Counted from the stretch's first letter, positions 36,072 through 43,873 are shown. The stretch: DNA of 47,370 bases from Ignavibacteriales bacterium (GCA_003599395.1 QZJX01000098.1:1-47370), one strand, 5' to 3'. Notes: generated by a model from the sequence alone, not told the origin. Numbers and translations are program-made.

Positions 36072-37581
36072 TTTTCTTGCTCCTTGTAACTAGGTATAAT
36101 ATTCCTCCAACAAGTATAGATAACAATATTGCCATCGCTGCTGCAACACCCGGATTTTCTCCGGTGGCAATTGTAAACGGAACTCCAATTTGTCCATAGT
36201 AAAAACTAAAATGAACAACAACCGCAGTCAATGATGCTATAATTGCTACATTCTTTTTTACATCTTTCAAAAACATTCCGAATAATATAGGAACGAACGC
36301 TGCGGAGAAATAAGCATACACTCCATTCTGTGCAAATATAGCAACGCTTAGTTTTGGGTTTATTAATTGATCATATGATAATAGAATAGCAACCAAGCCT
36401 ATAAGTGCAATAACAATTTTGTTAAGTCCAATCTGAAACTTTTCTCTTTTTATTTCATCCATTGGATAATACTTGCCAAATAACGGCTCGGCAATGTCCG
36501 AAGTAACAGTTGTTGCGAGTGCTTGAATTAATCCTTCAAGAGTTGAGATGCCTGCGGAAATCAATCCCATAACTACTATTAGTCCAATAAATACCGGAAA
36601 CTCAGCAACAACATATGCCGAGACTACTCCATCTAGTTTTAAAGGAACACCATCAACTGTAAGATCGGGAAAAGTGATTCGAGCATACAATCCAGCAAAA
36701 ACAACAAAGAAGAAAATTAGCTCTGTAATTACACCAACAAACAAATATCTATTTACATCCTTATCGGTTTTCAATAAAAGTGATTTGGTTATTATGTGCG
36801 GTTGACACACAATTGCAACACCAACAATAATTTGAGCAATAATTATTTCAAAAAAATCTCTAAATAAAAAACTTGAATCATTTGTAAAACCGATTAGTTT
36901 GGGATCAATAGATTCGAGTTTATTTAGAAATCCATTTATTCCTTCGCTGAAATGTTCGTAACCGGAACCTAGCAGTATAAAAGCTACAACAAGCATTAAC
37001 ACTGCTTGAATAGTATTTGTGTACACCATTGAATTTGCACCGCCAAACATCATGTAACCGAATATGAAAACAATAATTCCGATCATCATATAAATTTCAT
37101 CTACGTTTAATGATTTTGAAAGTACTTTCGTTAAGCCAACTGCTATAAGAACTATGAATGTTATAAGAAGCAAAGAAAGAAATGCAAAGAACATAGAATA
37201 ACTTTTACTATTATATCTCGTTCCCATCCATTGAGCCATGCTTAGTGCCTTAACACTACTTCCATGTTTTCTAAAACCTTTCGTGAGAACAACAAGAGAT
37301 ACCATTGCTGCAATAGGTAAAGCGATAGCATAAGATATAACTCCGCTGATACCATAATAGGCAATAAAACCCGGATTGATTATAAACGTTGCCGCGCTAG
37401 TCATTGAAGCAGCTAAAGCTAAACCAACTGCAACCGGAGAAAATGAAATATTACCGACTGCATAGTCTTTCATAGTTTTTATTTTCAACGCACCGCGAAC
37501 AACAAAAAATAGAATAACGGATGCATAAAGCACTATTAAAACCCAGCTCGCAATAACTAATTCATTTGATGCAATGTTCAT
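36064..37581 (-). CDS. Sodium:solute symporter (SSS family)
   Basis: This 505-residue inner-membrane protein has about thirteen predicted helices and the SSS-family layout. A substrate/Na+ region (VGLALAASMTSAATFIINPG, about 50-70) matches the unwound TM1 of the LeuT fold. GGANSMVYTNTIQAVLML matches the family signature region, and a conserved late-helix region GLISAGISTLEGLIQALAT follows. SSS proteins import organic acids, sugars or amino acids with sodium. The acid-transport branch would fit the cotranscribed acyl-CoA ligase, which it overlaps by 8 bp. A 165-bp gap with REP-like palindromes separates it from the KAS III-like gene. Confidence 0.92.
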   Translation of the reverse strand: MNIASNELVIASWVLIVLYASVILFFVVRGALKIKTMKDYAVGNISFSPVAVGLALAASMTSAATFIINPGFIAYYGISGVISYAIALPIAAMVSLVVLTKGFRKHGSSVKALSMAQWMGTRYNSKSYSMFFAFLSLLLITFIVLIAVGLTKVLSKSLNVDEIYMMIGIIVFIFGYMMFGGANSMVYTNTIQAVLMLVVAFILLGSGYEHFSEGINGFLNKLESIDPKLIGFTNDSSFLFRDFFEIIIAQIIVGVAIVCQPHIITKSLLLKTDKDVNRYLFVGVITELIFFFVVFAGLYARITFPDLTVDGVPLKLDGVVSAYVVAEFPVFIGLIVVMGLISAGISTLEGLIQALATTVTSDIAEPLFGKYYPMDEIKREKFQIGLNKIVIALIGLVAILLSYDQLINPKLSVAIFAQNGVYAYFSAAFVPILFGMFLKDVKKNVAIIASLTAVVVHFSFYYGQIGVPFTIATGENPGVAAAMAILLSILVGGILYLVTRSKKSV

Positions 37582-37605
37582 CTATCTTTCTCTGTGATTT
37601 TTATA

Positions 37606-37743
37606 ATGGGGCTAAAGCCCATAATCAATTTACTTTTTTAAAACCGTCAGCTAAAGCAGACGGCAATTTTCAATTTTGTTTAATTACCGTTGACTTTAAG
37701 TCAACCGTTCAAAAACAGTTAACTCTCCGAGGCTTCAGCCCCA
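37606..37743. repeat. Cluster of REP-like palindromes
   Basis: Four short palindromes lie within 138 bp: 37606-37622 (GGGGCTAAAGCCC), 37644-37663 (CCGTC, A, GCTAAAGC, A, GACGG), 37689-37705 (GTTGACTT, T, AAGTCAAC) and 37731-37740 (GGCTTCAGCC). The outer two are inverted copies of each other (ATGGGGCTRAAGCC at either end), giving a bounded unit. Most share a GCT..AGC-like core. This resembles bacterial interspersed REP/BIME elements. No transposase is present here. Confidence 0.75.
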
Positions 37744-37746
37744 TTT

Positions 37747-38736
37747 TTACCATTTAAAAAGAGCACTTGCAAATGCAAGTCCGCCACCTGATCCCATAAA
37801 AATTATTCTATCACCGATTTTTAATTGCCCTTTTTCAAAAGCATCATTTAATGCCATAGGAATACAAGCGGAACCGGTATAACCAAATCTGTCCATAATT
37901 GTATGAGCTTTATTTCGATCAACTTCTAGGTTATCCATTGTCTCCCAAATTGAATTGATGTTGATTTGAGTAAAGAAAAAATGATCAACATCTTTTGGGG
38001 ATAGATTCTCTTTAGAAGTAATTTCATTTATCATTCTTGTCCATGTTGTCGGATTAATTTCTTTCGGAAATTTTTTAACAAATTTTAAAAGGTGTTCTTT
38101 ATTTTCAACATCGGCCGGAGTAAGTGGATGTCTTGTTCCGCCTCCATAAATTCCCATCCATTCATTATATTGTCCTTCACTATATAATTTACTTCTTATA
38201 AATCCTCTATTGCTATTTTCTTCTGCAGATAAAACAACCGCACCCGCACCATCAGCAAATAGTGTTACAGTTTTTTTATCTTGTAGATCTAAATACTTGC
38301 TCATAGCGTATGCACCTACAACAAGAATATTTTTATAATTTTCATCCGCTCTTATAAATTTTGATGCAACATCGATTCCTGTGACAAAACCTGCACAAGC
38401 TGTATTAATATCAAACGTACCGGCGTTTACCGCTTTTAATTTATCTTGAACAACCGAAGCAGTAGAGGGTGAAATAAAATCCGGTGTATCTGTTGATATG
38501 ATAATCAATTGCAAATCTTCAGGTTTTAGATTCGCCCTGTCTAAGACTATTTTTGCGGCTTCAACTGAAAGATCACTTGTTGATTGATCTTTGCTCGCCC
38601 ATCTTCTTTCTTTAATAGTTAGATTACTTTTTAGCCAAGTATCAACATCTTCACCCAATAGTTCATTAAAATATGAGTTTGGTATAATACGATCGGGAGC
38701 ATAAGCTCCAATTGATTTTATAACTGCATTTCTCAT
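37747..38736 (-). CDS. KAS III (FabH)-like thiolase-fold protein with altered active site
   Basis: This 329-residue thiolase-superfamily protein has the KAS III layout. The nucleophile is Cys114 in NTACAGF. The usual His of the PHQANxR motif is Thr256 (FFFTQININ), and the usual Asn of GNTSAA is Tyr286 (FGYTGSACIP). The terminal glycine loop (MGSGGGLAF) is kept. Loss of both decarboxylation residues argues against ordinary malonyl-ACP condensation. It could act as an acyltransferase, a non-decarboxylating synthase or a thiolytic enzyme. The SDR gene lies 17 bp upstream. No ACP or malonyl transferase is nearby, which also points away from standard fatty-acid synthesis. Confidence 0.85.
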   Translation of the reverse strand: MRNAVIKSIGAYAPDRIIPNSYFNELLGEDVDTWLKSNLTIKERRWASKDQSTSDLSVEAAKIVLDRANLKPEDLQLIIISTDTPDFISPSTASVVQDKLKAVNAGTFDINTACAGFVTGIDVASKFIRADENYKNILVVGAYAMSKYLDLQDKKTVTLFADGAGAVVLSAEENSNRGFIRSKLYSEGQYNEWMGIYGGGTRHPLTPADVENKEHLLKFVKKFPKEINPTTWTRMINEITSKENLSPKDVDHFFFTQININSIWETMDNLEVDRNKAHTIMDRFGYTGSACIPMALNDAFEKGQLKIGDRIIFMGSGGGLAFASALFKW

Positions 38737-38753
38737 TAACTATCCTTTGCAAA

Positions 38754-39497
38754 TTAAATTACTATTCCGCCGTCAACACTTAATGTTGTTCCATTAATAA
38801 ATGATGCTTCATCGCTTGCAAGGAAACAATATGCATTAGCGATGTCCTCGGGTCTTCCGAGTCTACCAAGCGGAGTTTTTTCTTCCATCGTTTGGATAAC
38901 TTTTTCAGGCATGGCGGCTACCATTTCAGTTGCAATAAAACCAGGTGCAACCGCATTCACGCAAATTCCTTTTCGTCCTAATTCGCGTGCCCAAACTTTT
39001 GTCATTCCAATTACACCGGCTTTAGTTGCCACGTAGTTGGTTTGTCCGAAGTTTCCATATAACCCAACAACCGAAGAAGCATTAATAATTCTTCCGCTGC
39101 CATTTTCAATCATATGGTCCGCAATTGCTTGAGTACAATTGAAGACACCAGTTAAATTAACATCAATAACTTGCTGCCATTGTTCTTGTGTCATTTTTTT
39201 TAGGGTGGAATCTTTCGTAATTCCCGCGTTGTTAATTAGTATGTCAACCTTTCCAAATTCTGAAATTACTTTTTGCATCGTTTCTTTCACTTCAATAGCA
39301 TTAGCGACATTCACTTTGTAGAAAATCACATTTTGATCATCGCTTTTAAATTCGTTTGCTAAAGAATTTCCTTTATCCGAATCAAGATCCCAGATTGCAA
39401 CATTTGCGCCTTCATTGACAAACTTTTGAACGGTTGCTTTTCCGATCCCTTGTGCGCCGCCTGTAATTACTGCTGATTTTCCTAGTAATTTTTTCAT
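38754..39497 (-). CDS. Short-chain dehydrogenase, FabG-like, probably NAD-dependent
   Basis: This 247-residue classical SDR has the TGGAQGIG nucleotide loop (12-19), NNAG (89-92), Asn114, Ser141/142, Tyr155 and Lys159 (YVATK). The C-terminal half has the PGFI and SVDGG segments usual in 3-oxoacyl-ACP reductases. The residue at the end of the second strand is Asp37 (IWDLD), which in SDRs favours NAD(H) over NADP(H). That hints at an oxidative, hydroxyacyl dehydrogenase role. The gene starts 17 bp downstream of a palindrome shared with the regulator gene promoter and is the first gene after the regulator. Confidence 0.88.
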   Translation of the reverse strand: MKKLLGKSAVITGGAQGIGKATVQKFVNEGANVAIWDLDSDKGNSLANEFKSDDQNVIFYKVNVANAIEVKETMQKVISEFGKVDILINNAGITKDSTLKKMTQEQWQQVIDVNLTGVFNCTQAIADHMIENGSGRIINASSVVGLYGNFGQTNYVATKAGVIGMTKVWARELGRKGICVNAVAPGFIATEMVAAMPEKVIQTMEEKTPLGRLGRPEDIANAYCFLASDEASFINGTTLSVDGGIVI

Positions 39498-39514
39498 CTT
39501 AAATCCTCACTGCG

Positions 39515-39543
39515 TTTTTAACGTTTGAAAATTTTAAAACGTT
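39515..39543. promoter_or_regulatory. Operator A, palindrome upstream of the SDR gene
   Basis: A 24-bp palindrome (39520-39543) with arms AACGTTT and AAACGTT pairs at 11 of 12 positions. With its 5' flank (TTTTTA from 39515) it matches operator B at 40071 in 24 of 29 positions, with the same centre of symmetry. It is the likely binding site of the GbsR-type regulator encoded just upstream. Confidence 0.75.
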
Positions 39544-39577
39544 CAATCAATAAAAATTCTCTTTGTCGATTGTTAGT

Positions 39578-40066
39578 CTATTTAGAATATATTTTTTCTC
39601 GCTCTAATTCCCACTCGTCCAAAAAATTATTGTAATGCTTTTCAGTCAATTGGTAGAACCTATGCATTTCAGTTAATCTATTCTTGAGAGTATTTAAATT
39701 GGAGTTTTTTTCTTTTGCTACTAACGATTTAAGTTGTTTTGCGAGACGTGTATTTGATTTAATCAATTCAAAGTTGTTACGGAATGCATTTTCAAAAATT
39801 TCCGGCTGAATTTCATAATAATCTTTACGGCTGTTTTCGTGCCAAACTCTCCTTATAAGATTTCGATCACGCAAGCGTTTCATTATTTGACTAATTGGTC
39901 CTTTGCTTCTACCAAGATTTTTACAAATTTCATCAAGCGAGAGTGGCTCAGGGGAAGAAATTAGCAGAGCAACAACGTGACCCATCAATTTACTTAAACC
40001 AAAGGCTCTGTAGGCATGACCAAAATTTTGTATGATCTCTTTTTTGATTCGTTCTTCTGAAGTCAT
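39578..40066 (-). CDS. GbsR/MarR-type transcriptional regulator
   Basis: This 162-residue protein matches the GbsR branch of MarR-like winged-helix regulators. After FGHAYRAFGLSKLMGHVVALL comes a winged helix with LSLDEICKNLGRSKGPISQIMKRL and a wing at NLIRRVWHENSRKDYYEI. A helical C-terminal part (about 115-160) probably dimerises. GbsR proteins usually repress neighbouring uptake or metabolic genes and respond to a small ligand. The start codon lies only 4 bp from a palindrome (operator B), and a near copy lies before the next gene, so it probably regulates itself and the locus. No clear Shine-Dalgarno is present, perhaps because the operator occupies that space. Confidence 0.87.
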   Translation of the reverse strand: MTSEERIKKEIIQNFGHAYRAFGLSKLMGHVVALLISSPEPLSLDEICKNLGRSKGPISQIMKRLRDRNLIRRVWHENSRKDYYEIQPEIFENAFRNNFELIKSNTRLAKQLKSLVAKEKNSNLNTLKNRLTEMHRFYQLTEKHYNNFLDEWELEREKIYSK

Positions 40067-40070
40067 AACA

Positions 40071-40104
40071 TTTTTATCGTTTGAAATTTTTGAAATGATA
40101 AAAA
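40071..40104. promoter_or_regulatory. Operator B, palindrome upstream of the regulator gene
   Basis: A 34-bp imperfect palindrome has outer arms TTTTTATC and GATAAAAA and pairs at 14 of 17 positions. It is centred exactly as operator A. Where operator A has an A/T pair at the seventh position and its partner, this one has T/A, so symmetry is kept while sequence differs. It abuts the regulator start codon (40066), suggesting autorepression. Confidence 0.75.
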
Positions 40105-40163
40105 CTTAGGAAATACCAAAATTAAATGCAATTGAATTCGTAACACTTAGAATAAATTTAATA

Positions 40164-40178
40164 TAGACGCTGAGTCTA
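40164..40178. promoter_or_regulatory. Small inverted repeat upstream of the regulator gene
   Basis: TAGAC and GTCTA form a 5-bp inverted repeat with a 5-bp spacer, about 100 bp upstream of the regulator start and 25 bp from the end of it nearest the PLD gene stop. It could be a second protein site or part of a weak terminator; the arms are short and may be chance. Confidence 0.25.
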
Positions 40179-40202
40179 ATTTTGAGAGTGTTCTGATTAA
40201 AG

Positions 40203-41627
40203 TTATCTCTTTCTAAACTCCTGCATGAATTGGTTGGTAATAAATCGATCGTAGATAATCAATGTATTTTCATCGTTGTTAGCGTCGGCATTTTCACTCC
40301 AGTTGGCGGAACCGACAATTACAACCCCTTCATCTATTATCATTGTTTTCGCGTGCAGTTTTCTAGAATCTCTATCGCGGTAAACCGGTGGGATATTTTT
40401 CCATCTTCTCATTGGATGAAGTTCTGAAGTTTGTTTTGGTGTTCGTCCCGTCATATTAATTGAAGCAGACCACCATTGATTCCAGAAAGTTGCATCAAAA
40501 ATTCCTTTCAAATCAAAATTAGTTCTTTCGCCTTGTAAGTCCTCAATACTTCCTTCCCATTTAACTTTCAACACATCAACTAAAGCTTGATAGGAAAATG
40601 CAAATATTGTAAAATAAACAGATCTATTAGCTTCTCGTTCAACTGTATTAATTATTTTATCAAGCACTTTATCGGATGGACTAAAATAGACTTCAACTCT
40701 TCTACCATCAATATTAATTATGTGTTGAGTGTTGTCTGTTTTTCGTTTATTGAATCTTGCAAAAGTCGGATTAGGTTTCCGGTTATTGCCGCCCCACATT
40801 TCCTCAAATTCTTTTAAATATATTGAAGCTAGTTGTCTATTTCTTATTTCAACTATGTGGTTTTGATTTCCATTTAAGTTGCCATTTTGCATATCTTTTT
40901 CGGTTCCGTACAAACCCGTTATTGTAAAATTCCATGAACCGGTAAAGACCCACTGTGTATCTATTATTGCTATTTTGTTATGCATTTGAGCACCAGGTGA
41001 ATAATAACAATCGCTGCAGCCGGGTTTTAGTTCTGCATCGACTAAAAGATGACCGGAAATATTCTTGTTGCCGATTTTTAGTGTTACATTTTCATAGTCA
41101 TTGAAAGATATCGGGAGTTTATATTTTTTTCTAAGTGTTGTATCGGTCACAGTAAAAATTGGTGAATCGGCAAGAAGCATAATGTCATCATCTGTACCAG
41201 GTATTAAATCCTTGCCCCGACTCATCTTTTCTAGATACAATCTCATTTGTGTATATCGTTCAACTGTTGAAGTATCTTCAACCATTGATTCATCATGACT
41301 CTTTGCATCAATGATAAATCTAATTTGTATTCCCTCACTTGCTCGTTTAATAAGTGCGTCAATTAATTTCGGCAGATTAATTTCGTAGGCCATCATATCA
41401 ATTTTTGAAGTTGCTTTTTCAATTCTATTGATCAACACTTCTTCAAAGTTAATGTTGAATTTTGCTTTATTATTTGGGAAAGCATAACTGGTGTCTGCAT
41501 CTTTATTAAAATAAACATTAATTTCGGATTGAAATTCTTGATGTTGTCTTACTACTTCTGTTGAGCAAGAGACAAAAATGATTATTAAAAATATGAATGG
41601 GAATGATTTCTTAAAAGTTGTTTTCAT
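40203..41627 (-). CDS. Phospholipase-D-family lipoprotein with two HKD motifs
   Basis: This 474-residue protein has a lipoprotein signal (IIIFVSC, Cys21) and two complete HxKxxxxD motifs: H216, K218, D223 (MHNKIAIID) and H425, K427, D432 (LHAKTMIID), each followed by the GSxNW/GSANW element. Both HKD halves are needed for the shared active site of PLD-family phosphodiesterases, which act on phospholipids or nucleic acids. Lipid anchoring puts it outside the cytoplasm. A CSDC pair (204-207) sits just before the first motif. It lies upstream of the regulator but a 136-bp gap with operator B separates them, so it is probably not part of that operon. Confidence 0.9.
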   Translation of the reverse strand: MKTTFKKSFPFIFLIIIFVSCSTEVVRQHQEFQSEINVYFNKDADTSYAFPNNKAKFNINFEEVLINRIEKATSKIDMMAYEINLPKLIDALIKRASEGIQIRFIIDAKSHDESMVEDTSTVERYTQMRLYLEKMSRGKDLIPGTDDDIMLLADSPIFTVTDTTLRKKYKLPISFNDYENVTLKIGNKNISGHLLVDAELKPGCSDCYYSPGAQMHNKIAIIDTQWVFTGSWNFTITGLYGTEKDMQNGNLNGNQNHIVEIRNRQLASIYLKEFEEMWGGNNRKPNPTFARFNKRKTDNTQHIINIDGRRVEVYFSPSDKVLDKIINTVEREANRSVYFTIFAFSYQALVDVLKVKWEGSIEDLQGERTNFDLKGIFDATFWNQWWSASINMTGRTPKQTSELHPMRRWKNIPPVYRDRDSRKLHAKTMIIDEGVVIVGSANWSENADANNDENTLIIYDRFITNQFMQEFRKR

Positions 41628-41688
41628 TGGAGTAAATAATCTAAAAAAGTAATGGAGATTTAGAAGTTTGGGTGTGAAAATTCCCTCG

Positions 41689-41761
41689 AGCCGACTGCCG
41701 GAGTCGAACCGGCGACCTATTCATTACGAATGAATTGCTCTACCAACTGAGCTAAGTCGGC
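41689..41761 (-). tRNA. tRNA-Thr (anticodon CGT)
   Basis: The minus strand folds into a complete 73-nt cloverleaf. The acceptor stem is GCCGACT with AGTCGGC, the D arm is GCTC...GAGC, and the anticodon stem ATTCA/TGAAT holds loop TTCGTAA with CGT at 41728-41726. The T arm is GCCGG TTCGACT CCGGC. The anticodon CGT reads the threonine codon ACG. The 3' CCA is not encoded. Confidence 0.96.
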
Positions 41762-41782
41762 TTCTAAAGAATTATAAAACAA

Positions 41783-41875
41783 CTATTTTTTCTTTTTGTG
41801 TCGGTTTTTTCTGAGTCTTTTTTTGCGTTTGTGTGTTGCCATTTTATGGCGTTTTCTTTTTTTTCCGCTCGGCAT
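41783..41875 (-). CDS. 30-residue COX24/bS22-like basic protein
   Basis: This tiny gene encodes 30 residues, starting MPSGKKRKRHKMATHKRKKR and ending in a run of lysines, and is almost all Lys, Arg and His. The pattern matches the AURKAIP1/COX24 domain, which includes mitochondrial mS38 and the mycobacterial ribosomal protein bS22; these sit in the small subunit near the decoding centre. A strong Shine-Dalgarno (AGAAGGAG) lies 7 bp before the ATG, which supports translation. It sits between the TPR protein gene (13 bp upstream) and tRNA-Thr (21 bp downstream) and may be cotranscribed with both. Confidence 0.85.
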   Translation of the reverse strand: MPSGKKRKRHKMATHKRKKRLRKNRHKKKK

Positions 41876-41888
41876 CTGGAAACTCCTT

Positions 41889-42659
41889 CTACATATTCGT
41901 GTTATTTTTAATTAATTCTTTTGCTCTATTTGCAATGTCAGAAGTCGGGTTTATTTCAATAGCTTTGTTCCACCATTGAACTGCTTCATTGATATTACCT
42001 TTTGTATAAGTAACAATACCTAAATTGAAATGTGCAATTTGATGATTAGGTTCAAGTTCAATTCCCTTAAGCATAGATGAAACTGCATTTTCAAAATCGT
42101 TTAGATCAAAATAGCAGACACCCATATCAACCCAAACATCAGCTTCGTCACCGTGATCTTTCAAGTATTGCCGGTACCATTTAATTGCTTCTTCCTTAAA
42201 TCCGGAATCGTTTAATAAATGAGCAAGATGCAACATTGATTGGTGATCGGCTGGATTGTTTGTCACACTTTCGCGTAAATTGTTGATTTCTTGTAGTTTA
42301 CTCATATCAACCCCACGATGAAAATCATCTACGGGTTGCTCATGATTATGCTGAACTGTGGTTGAAACCGGGTCGTCAAAAATACCGGATGAATAAAGAA
42401 TTGCACCACCAATAACAATCAATGTAACCGTAAGATACGTTAATTTAATCGGATCAATTTTCTTGGTATTCTTTTTATTAACTGGCGCTTTATCTTTCTT
42501 TTTTTCGGTTTTAATTTCTTTGGGAGTCGATGCAACTTCTTCTTTTTTTATTTCATTAATCTGCGCACCACATTCATTGCAGTAAACCGAATCGATTTTA
42601 TTTTCAGTTCCGCAAATTTCACATCTAATAAATTTTTTATTTTCTTGGTTAATACTCAT
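41889..42659 (-). CDS. Zinc-ribbon, single-span membrane protein with TPR repeats
   Basis: This 256-residue protein has three parts. A short zinc ribbon carries Cys13, Cys16, Cys27 and Cys30 (CEIC...CNEC). A lysine-rich linker leads to one membrane helix (about 73-92). A C-terminal region (about 125-250) holds three TPR-like repeats, such as EEAIKWYRQYLKDHGDEADV and the NHQIAHFNLGIVTYTKGNINEA stretch (quoted in part: AHFNLGIVTYTKGN). TPRs bind other proteins, so this may be a scaffold. The ribbon probably faces the cytoplasm and the TPRs the periplasm. It follows the HU gene by 8 bp. No specific function recognised. Confidence 0.85.
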   Translation of the reverse strand: MSINQENKKFIRCEICGTENKIDSVYCNECGAQINEIKKEEVASTPKEIKTEKKKDKAPVNKKNTKKIDPIKLTYLTVTLIVIGGAILYSSGIFDDPVSTTVQHNHEQPVDDFHRGVDMSKLQEINNLRESVTNNPADHQSMLHLAHLLNDSGFKEEAIKWYRQYLKDHGDEADVWVDMGVCYFDLNDFENAVSSMLKGIELEPNHQIAHFNLGIVTYTKGNINEAVQWWNKAIEINPTSDIANRAKELIKNNTNM

Positions 42660-42667
42660 ATCACAAA

Positions 42668-42964
42668 TTATTTTTCTTTTTCTTTCATTCCTTTATCAAC
42701 AGCAGTTTTAAAATCTTTCGAGAATTTAAAAACCGGAACAAAGTGTTCTTCTACAAATACCTTTTCACCTGTTCTCGGATTCCGAGCATATCGAGAATTT
42801 TTCTTTTTAACTTTATAACTTCCGAATCCCCGAATTTCAATTCCTTTTCCTTCTCTTAAAGAATGAATTACAGTATTAAGAAAACCTTCAATAATTGCTT
42901 CGGTTTCAAGTTTTGTTAATCCAGTTCCGGAGGCAACTTTTTCCACAATGTCGGCTTTTGTCAT
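42668..42964 (-). CDS. HU/IHF family DNA-binding protein
   Basis: This 98-residue nucleoid protein has the full HU pattern: MTKADIVEKVASGTGLTKLE, ...GFLNTVIHSLREGKGIEIRGFGSY (quoted in part: GKGIEIRGFGSYKVKKK) and the DNA-binding arm SRYARNPRTGEKVFV. It is a normal HU length with a short basic C-terminal extension. I choose the ATG at 42964 because the extra 24 residues given by an in-frame start at 43036 are hydrophobic and unrelated to the HU family. It binds and bends DNA as a dimer, and may be either HU or IHF-like. Confidence 0.93.
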   Translation of the reverse strand: MTKADIVEKVASGTGLTKLETEAIIEGFLNTVIHSLREGKGIEIRGFGSYKVKKKNSRYARNPRTGEKVFVEEHFVPVFKFSKDFKTAVDKGMKEKEK

Positions 42965-43223
42965 GATAACCCCAAATTTTTGCCAAATCTTTTTTATCAG
43001 AGCTTGGAAAAATATCAAAAACTCGAATAAAATCAAACAAAGAATCTCTATAATTTATTTAATTATAATAACTTACTTGGATTCTACATCAGACGACAGC
43101 CTATCTCATAACGATACACAGTCTCATTTCTATAATAAAGAAACTTGAATAATTGATCAAAAAGCCACAAAATTTCTGGTATGAGTGTTGTATTAGTAGT
43201 GAAAGAGAGAAGAAAGGAATAAA

Positions 43224-43793
43224 ATGTCATTCGTACCTATTATATATACAAGCTTAATTCTTTTTGCAATTTTAATGTTCATTGTAGTTAGTATTTCTTA
43301 CATAGCTTATAAAATTCGCAATAGGAATTCTAATTCGGTTCAAAATAGAAGAACTGATAATTCTATCCATCTTTCACATAATCGAATTGTAAATAATAGT
43401 GTTTCTTATCCTCCACAACCGATTCGGGTTGTAAGTGCTATAAAAAAACCGGAGTTAAGAAAACCAGAAGTTGTACCGGTACAACCAAGAACTACTATTG
43501 TAACATCGATTAGCTCATCATATAATAACGGTTCAAGAGAAAGAGAAGATAATTGGAACAATGATTCTCATCGAATGACAGACTATAACCAAAGAACACA
43601 TTCCGGTTCATTCAAAAGTCGATTAGAAATTCTGAACAAAATAAGTCCGGAAGAATCCAATAAGGAAAAGTTTTCAGTCAGCGGATCAGGTTCAATAGCT
43701 TTACCAAAATATTACGAGAATTTTAAAGCTATTCATTACTATTCGGATGATGATGACGAGCATCTTTACAAGCCTTCAAGATATTATCACTAA
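43224..43793 (+). CDS. Single-span membrane protein of unknown function (paralogue 1)
   Basis: This 189-residue protein has a short N-terminus (MSFVPIIYTSL), one membrane helix (about 10-30) and a polar, low-complexity tail rich in Asn, Ser, Arg and Pro. It ends with an Asp-rich cluster (YYSDDDDEHLYKPSRYYH). A clear Shine-Dalgarno (AAAGGAAT) precedes the ATG. The first 35 residues match the next gene closely (PIIYxSL, ISYxxxK spacing), and both end with an acidic motif. No known family is recognised. It opens a plus-strand run that continues into the metal-regulator genes, so a metal-linked envelope role is possible but unproven. Confidence 0.7.
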   Translation: MSFVPIIYTSLILFAILMFIVVSISYIAYKIRNRNSNSVQNRRTDNSIHLSHNRIVNNSVSYPPQPIRVVSAIKKPELRKPEVVPVQPRTTIVTSISSSYNNGSREREDNWNNDSHRMTDYNQRTHSGSFKSRLEILNKISPEESNKEKFSVSGSGSIALPKYYENFKAIHYYSDDDDEHLYKPSRYYH

Positions 43794-43873
43794 TTAAACT
43801 CTATTGTTGCAAAAGGAGATATTAGTTTATATAATTGTAGATAATACATTTACATTAACATTGTATATCTCTT

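Noticed and set aside
37606-37743. Considered a CRISPR array because of repeated short units.
   Set aside because: The units are palindromes of differing sequence with uneven spacing, without identical repeats or spacers, and no cas genes are present.
42965-43036. A 24-residue N-terminal extension of the HU protein.
   Set aside because: The extension is hydrophobic and foreign to the family, while the ATG at 42964 gives the exact HU start (MTKADIVEKV).
43181-43222. A 13-codon open frame ending just before the first membrane protein gene, a possible leader peptide.
   Set aside because: No ribosome site, codon run or attenuator structure supports it; its end merely overlaps the Shine-Dalgarno of the real gene.
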